This document shows positions 11,750 to 13,691 of a stretch of 13,691 nt of DNA, piece by piece. Position 1 is the first letter of the stretch. Each line of letters begins with the position of its first letter. Source of the DNA: an uncultured Eubacteriaceae bacterium (GTDB taxonomy: Bacteria; Bacillota; Clostridia; Lachnospirales; CAG-274); assembly GCA_947565475.1 (NCBI GenBank), contig CANOGI010000028.1, positions 1 to 13,691 of the forward strand, given 5' to 3'. The translations under genes and the position numbers were made by a program. A model generated the notes under the pieces. It was not told the DNA's origin. It did no database searches and saw nothing but the letters and a program-made list of their open reading frames with translations.

Positions 11750-12544
11750 TCACTCAGAAAACTCTCCAAATCCTCTGAATCTGTTATATCTCTTCTTGAG
11801 TAATTCCTCTATATTCTCTTTTTTAAGCTCAAAAATTTCTTTCAAAAGTTTTTCTTTAATCATACCCGCCGTATACTCAAAATCATTGTGCGCTCCGCCG
11901 TCCGCCTCATCAATAATGTCATCCACCACTCCAAGCTCAAGCAAATCCTCGGCGGTTATTTTCATAATCTCCGCCGCCTCGGCGCTTTTAGATGAATCTT
12001 TCCATAAAATACTGGCGAACCCCTCCGGCGATAAAATAGAATAAATGGAGTTTTTAAGAATCCATACTTTGTCAGAAACAGCGAGAGCGAGAGCTCCTCC
12101 GCTTCCCCCCTCGCCGATAATAATTGATACCGACGGGGATTTAAGCGTACTCATCTCAAAAAGATTTCTGGCGATAGCCTCTCCCTGTCCTCTTTCCTCA
12201 GCGCCGATTCCGCAAAAAGCGCCCGCTGTGTTTATAAAAGTAATAACAGGTCTCTTAAACTTTTCCGCCTGCCTCATTAGCCTTAATGCCTTTCTGTATC
12301 CCTCAGGATGAGGCGCGCCGAAATTCCTCTCGATATTTTCCTCAATAGTATGCCCTTTATGTCTTCCGCTAACAGTACATGGAATACCCTCAAAAAGAGC
12401 CATTCCACCGACAACACCCTTCACGTCCCTAAATGACCTGTCGCCGTGAAACTCAATAAAATCATCAAAAATAAAATTTATATACTCAAGAGCGGAAGGC
12501 CTTGAGGTTTTTCTGGCTGTCTTTACAATGTCAAAAGCGCTCAT
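11750..12544 (-). CDS. accA: acetyl-CoA carboxylase carboxyltransferase subunit alpha
   Basis: AccA and AccD form the carboxyltransferase that moves the carboxyl group from biotin to acetyl-CoA, giving malonyl-CoA for fatty-acid synthesis. The product (264 residues from the preferred start) shows FIEFHGDRSFRDV near residue 30, GRHKGHTIEENIERNFG, FINTAGAFCGIGAEERGQGE with the oxyanion-forming glycines, IGEGGSGGALALAVSD and the YSILSPEGFASILWKD segment. The length fits the compact clostridial form, shorter at the N-terminus than the E. coli protein. The frame opens at a TTG at 12547, but the ATG at 12544 with GAGG upstream, overlapping the accD stop as TGATG, is preferred and implies translational coupling for equal subunit amounts. 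Confidence 0.96.
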   Translation of the reverse strand: MSAFDIVKTARKTSRPSALEYINFIFDDFIEFHGDRSFRDVKGVVGGMALFEGIPCTVSGRHKGHTIEENIERNFGAPHPEGYRKALRLMRQAEKFKRPVITFINTAGAFCGIGAEERGQGEAIARNLFEMSTLKSPSVSIIIGEGGSGGALALAVSDKVWILKNSIYSILSPEGFASILWKDSSKSAEAAEIMKITAEDLLELGVVDDIIDEADGGAHNDFEYTAGMIKEKLLKEIFELKKENIEELLKKRYNRFRGFGEFSE

Positions 12545-13425
12545 CAATCCTCACGCCCTTTCTCACAATGAATGTATAAAATTTTAGAAATAACTTCCTT
12601 GAGGTTTTCCCTCTCGACAATTTTATCAACAAAGCCATGCTCGAGTAAAAACTCGGCGGTTTGAAACTCGTCAGGAAGTTTTTGTTTAATAGTCTGTTCG
12701 ATAACTCTTCTTCCGGCGAACCCTATAAGGGCTTTCGGCTCAGATAAAATAATATCCCCCAGCATACCGAAGCTCGCGGTAACTCCCCCTGTCGTCGGGT
12801 CGGTAAGTACAGAAATGTATAAAAGCCCTTTTTCTGCGTGTCTCGCGGCGGCGGCGCTTACTTTCGCCATCTGCATAAGGGATATAATACCCTCCTGCAT
12901 TCTCGCCCCGCCCGAGGCAGTGAAAATAACAACTGGCAACTCGTTCTCCGTGGCATACTCAAAAGCTCTCGTAATTTTCTCGCCCACAACAGACCCCATA
13001 CTTCCCATAATAAAACCAGAATCCATAGCGCAGAGAACCGCTTCAATCCCGCCGATTTTACATTTGCCGGCAATAACAGCCTCATTAATTCCTGTCTTTT
13101 CCCTCATTTTTTTAATTTTCTCTTCATAGTCGGGATAATTAAGAGGATTTTTTGAAAGCATATCAGAGTTAAATTCCACAAAAGTTTCCTCATCAGCGAT
13201 AAAATCTATTCTGCATCTTGCCTTTAACCTGAAATATCCTCCGCAGTCTGGGCATATTCTCAGCTTTGGTATTTCTTTTTTATAAATCATTTTCCCGCAG
13301 TTTGGACACTTTACCCACATACCGTCGGGTACCGACGGCTGATTAGTGTTGGCAAAAACGTTTTTATCCTGTGCCTCAACCGTCTCGGCGACGGAAACGT
13401 ATTTTTTCTTTTTAAATAAATTCAC
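12544..13425 (-). CDS. accD: acetyl-CoA carboxylase carboxyltransferase subunit beta
   Basis: AccD is the zinc-containing partner of AccA in the carboxyltransferase. The 293-residue product has a four-cysteine zinc ribbon (C40, C43, C58, C61), the SGGARMQEGIISLMQMAK segment in the middle, the DPTTGGVTASFGMLGD substrate-binding region and the FAGRRVIEQTIKQKLP motif close to the C-terminus, all characteristic of the family. Translation begins at GTG (complement of 13423-13425) with GGAGGG seven bases upstream. It lies 23 bp after accC and overlaps accA, so the three genes form one operon. Confidence 0.96.
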   Translation of the reverse strand: MNLFKKKKYVSVAETVEAQDKNVFANTNQPSVPDGMWVKCPNCGKMIYKKEIPKLRICPDCGGYFRLKARCRIDFIADEETFVEFNSDMLSKNPLNYPDYEEKIKKMREKTGINEAVIAGKCKIGGIEAVLCAMDSGFIMGSMGSVVGEKITRAFEYATENELPVVIFTASGGARMQEGIISLMQMAKVSAAAARHAEKGLLYISVLTDPTTGGVTASFGMLGDIILSEPKALIGFAGRRVIEQTIKQKLPDEFQTAEFLLEHGFVDKIVERENLKEVISKILYIHCEKGRED

Positions 13426-13448
13426 TGAATCACCCTCCGGCTATATTA

Positions 13449-13691
13449 TTACTCAAGCAGTTTTGAAATAAAAGACGTGTCAAACTCGCCTTTTCTGTAC
13501 ATCTCGTTATTTAACAGCTCAATTTGGAAATCAACATTTGTTTTTGTTCCCTCGATAATAAACTCGTCTAAAGCTCTTTTCATTTTAGCGATAGCCTCGT
13601 TTCGGTCTTTTCCCTTTGTTATTACTTTGGCTATCATAGAATCATAATACGGCGGTATGGTATATCCGGCGTACACGGCGCTGTCCACTCT
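13449..13691 (-). CDS. accC: biotin carboxylase, C-terminal end (cut by window edge)
   Basis: AccC carboxylates the biotin carried by AccB using bicarbonate and ATP. Only the last 80 codons are inside the window and the frame is open through its edge. The first residues read RVDSAVYAGYTIPPYYDSMI, a diagnostic segment of the biotin carboxylase C-terminal domain (the GYxxPPYYDSMIAK motif), followed by the helices KDRNEAIAKMKRALDEFIIEG and TNVDFQIELLNN typical of the family end. The GTG at 13688 is internal, not the start. It is the first of accC-accD-accA in transcription order here; accB and other fatty-acid genes would be expected just outside. Confidence 0.93.
   Translation of the reverse strand, partial: RVDSAVYAGYTIPPYYDSMIAKVITKGKDRNEAIAKMKRALDEFIIEGTKTNVDFQIELLNNEMYRKGEFDTSFISKLLE

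Noticed and set aside
12815..13155. Open frames of about 75-105 codons on both strands within accD.
   Set aside because: They are shadows of accD, lack plausible start signals and encode no recognisable domain.

Overview
The window looks like the chromosome of an AT-rich anaerobic member of the Clostridia, possibly Lachnospirales. The grounds are an oxygen-sensitive ThiH instead of ThiO, a thiSFGH set, an accC-accD-accA arrangement with a separate zinc-finger AccD, strong consensus sigma-A promoters, GGAGG ribosome binding sites and small Arc-family proteins of a kind common in Clostridia. The exact genus cannot be read from the sequence.

Layout. Positions 113-3683 (minus strand) hold the thiazole branch of thiamine synthesis in transcription order thiS-thiF-thiG-thiH. 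thiS and thiF are nearly fused, while thiG and thiH are each preceded by about 290-370 bp of non-coding, repeat-bearing DNA. Upstream of thiS lies a consensus promoter followed by a leader with an intrinsic terminator but no recognisable TPP aptamer. Positions 4015-4395 encode an unknown acidic protein. Positions 4396-5496 are gene-free and carry repeats and a strong hairpin. Positions 5497-6918 encode an exported protein with two copper-amine-oxidase-N-like (stalk) domains and three PepSY domains. Positions 6919-7602 hold its promoter, a repeat copy, a hairpin element with inverted ends and the rplM promoter and leader. Positions 7603-8459 are rplM-rpsI (plus strand), ended by a clear terminator.

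Positions 8580 to about 11540 form an AT-rich accessory island. It contains two paralogous SLOG (YpsA/DUF1273-like) genes, an XRE regulator with a three-site palindromic operator shared with the first SLOG gene, the 3' end of a dead tyrosine recombinase, and a tandem array of ribbon-helix-helix genes in the order A-B-A'-B', the last copy broken. A 129-bp element with inverted ends (11581-11709) separates it from accA, accD and the 3' end of accC (minus strand), which make malonyl-CoA for fatty-acid synthesis.

How it fits together. ThiS, ThiF, ThiG and ThiH make the thiazole phosphate from tyrosine-derived iminoacetate, the ThiS thiocarboxylate and deoxyxylulose phosphate. L13 and S9 are ribosomal proteins. 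AccC, AccD and AccA are acetyl-CoA carboxylase subunits. The most unusual content is the SLOG/XRE/Arc island and a structured, interspersed intergenic repeat family with three or more copies, all in the same orientation, at least two of them likely inside transcribed leaders.
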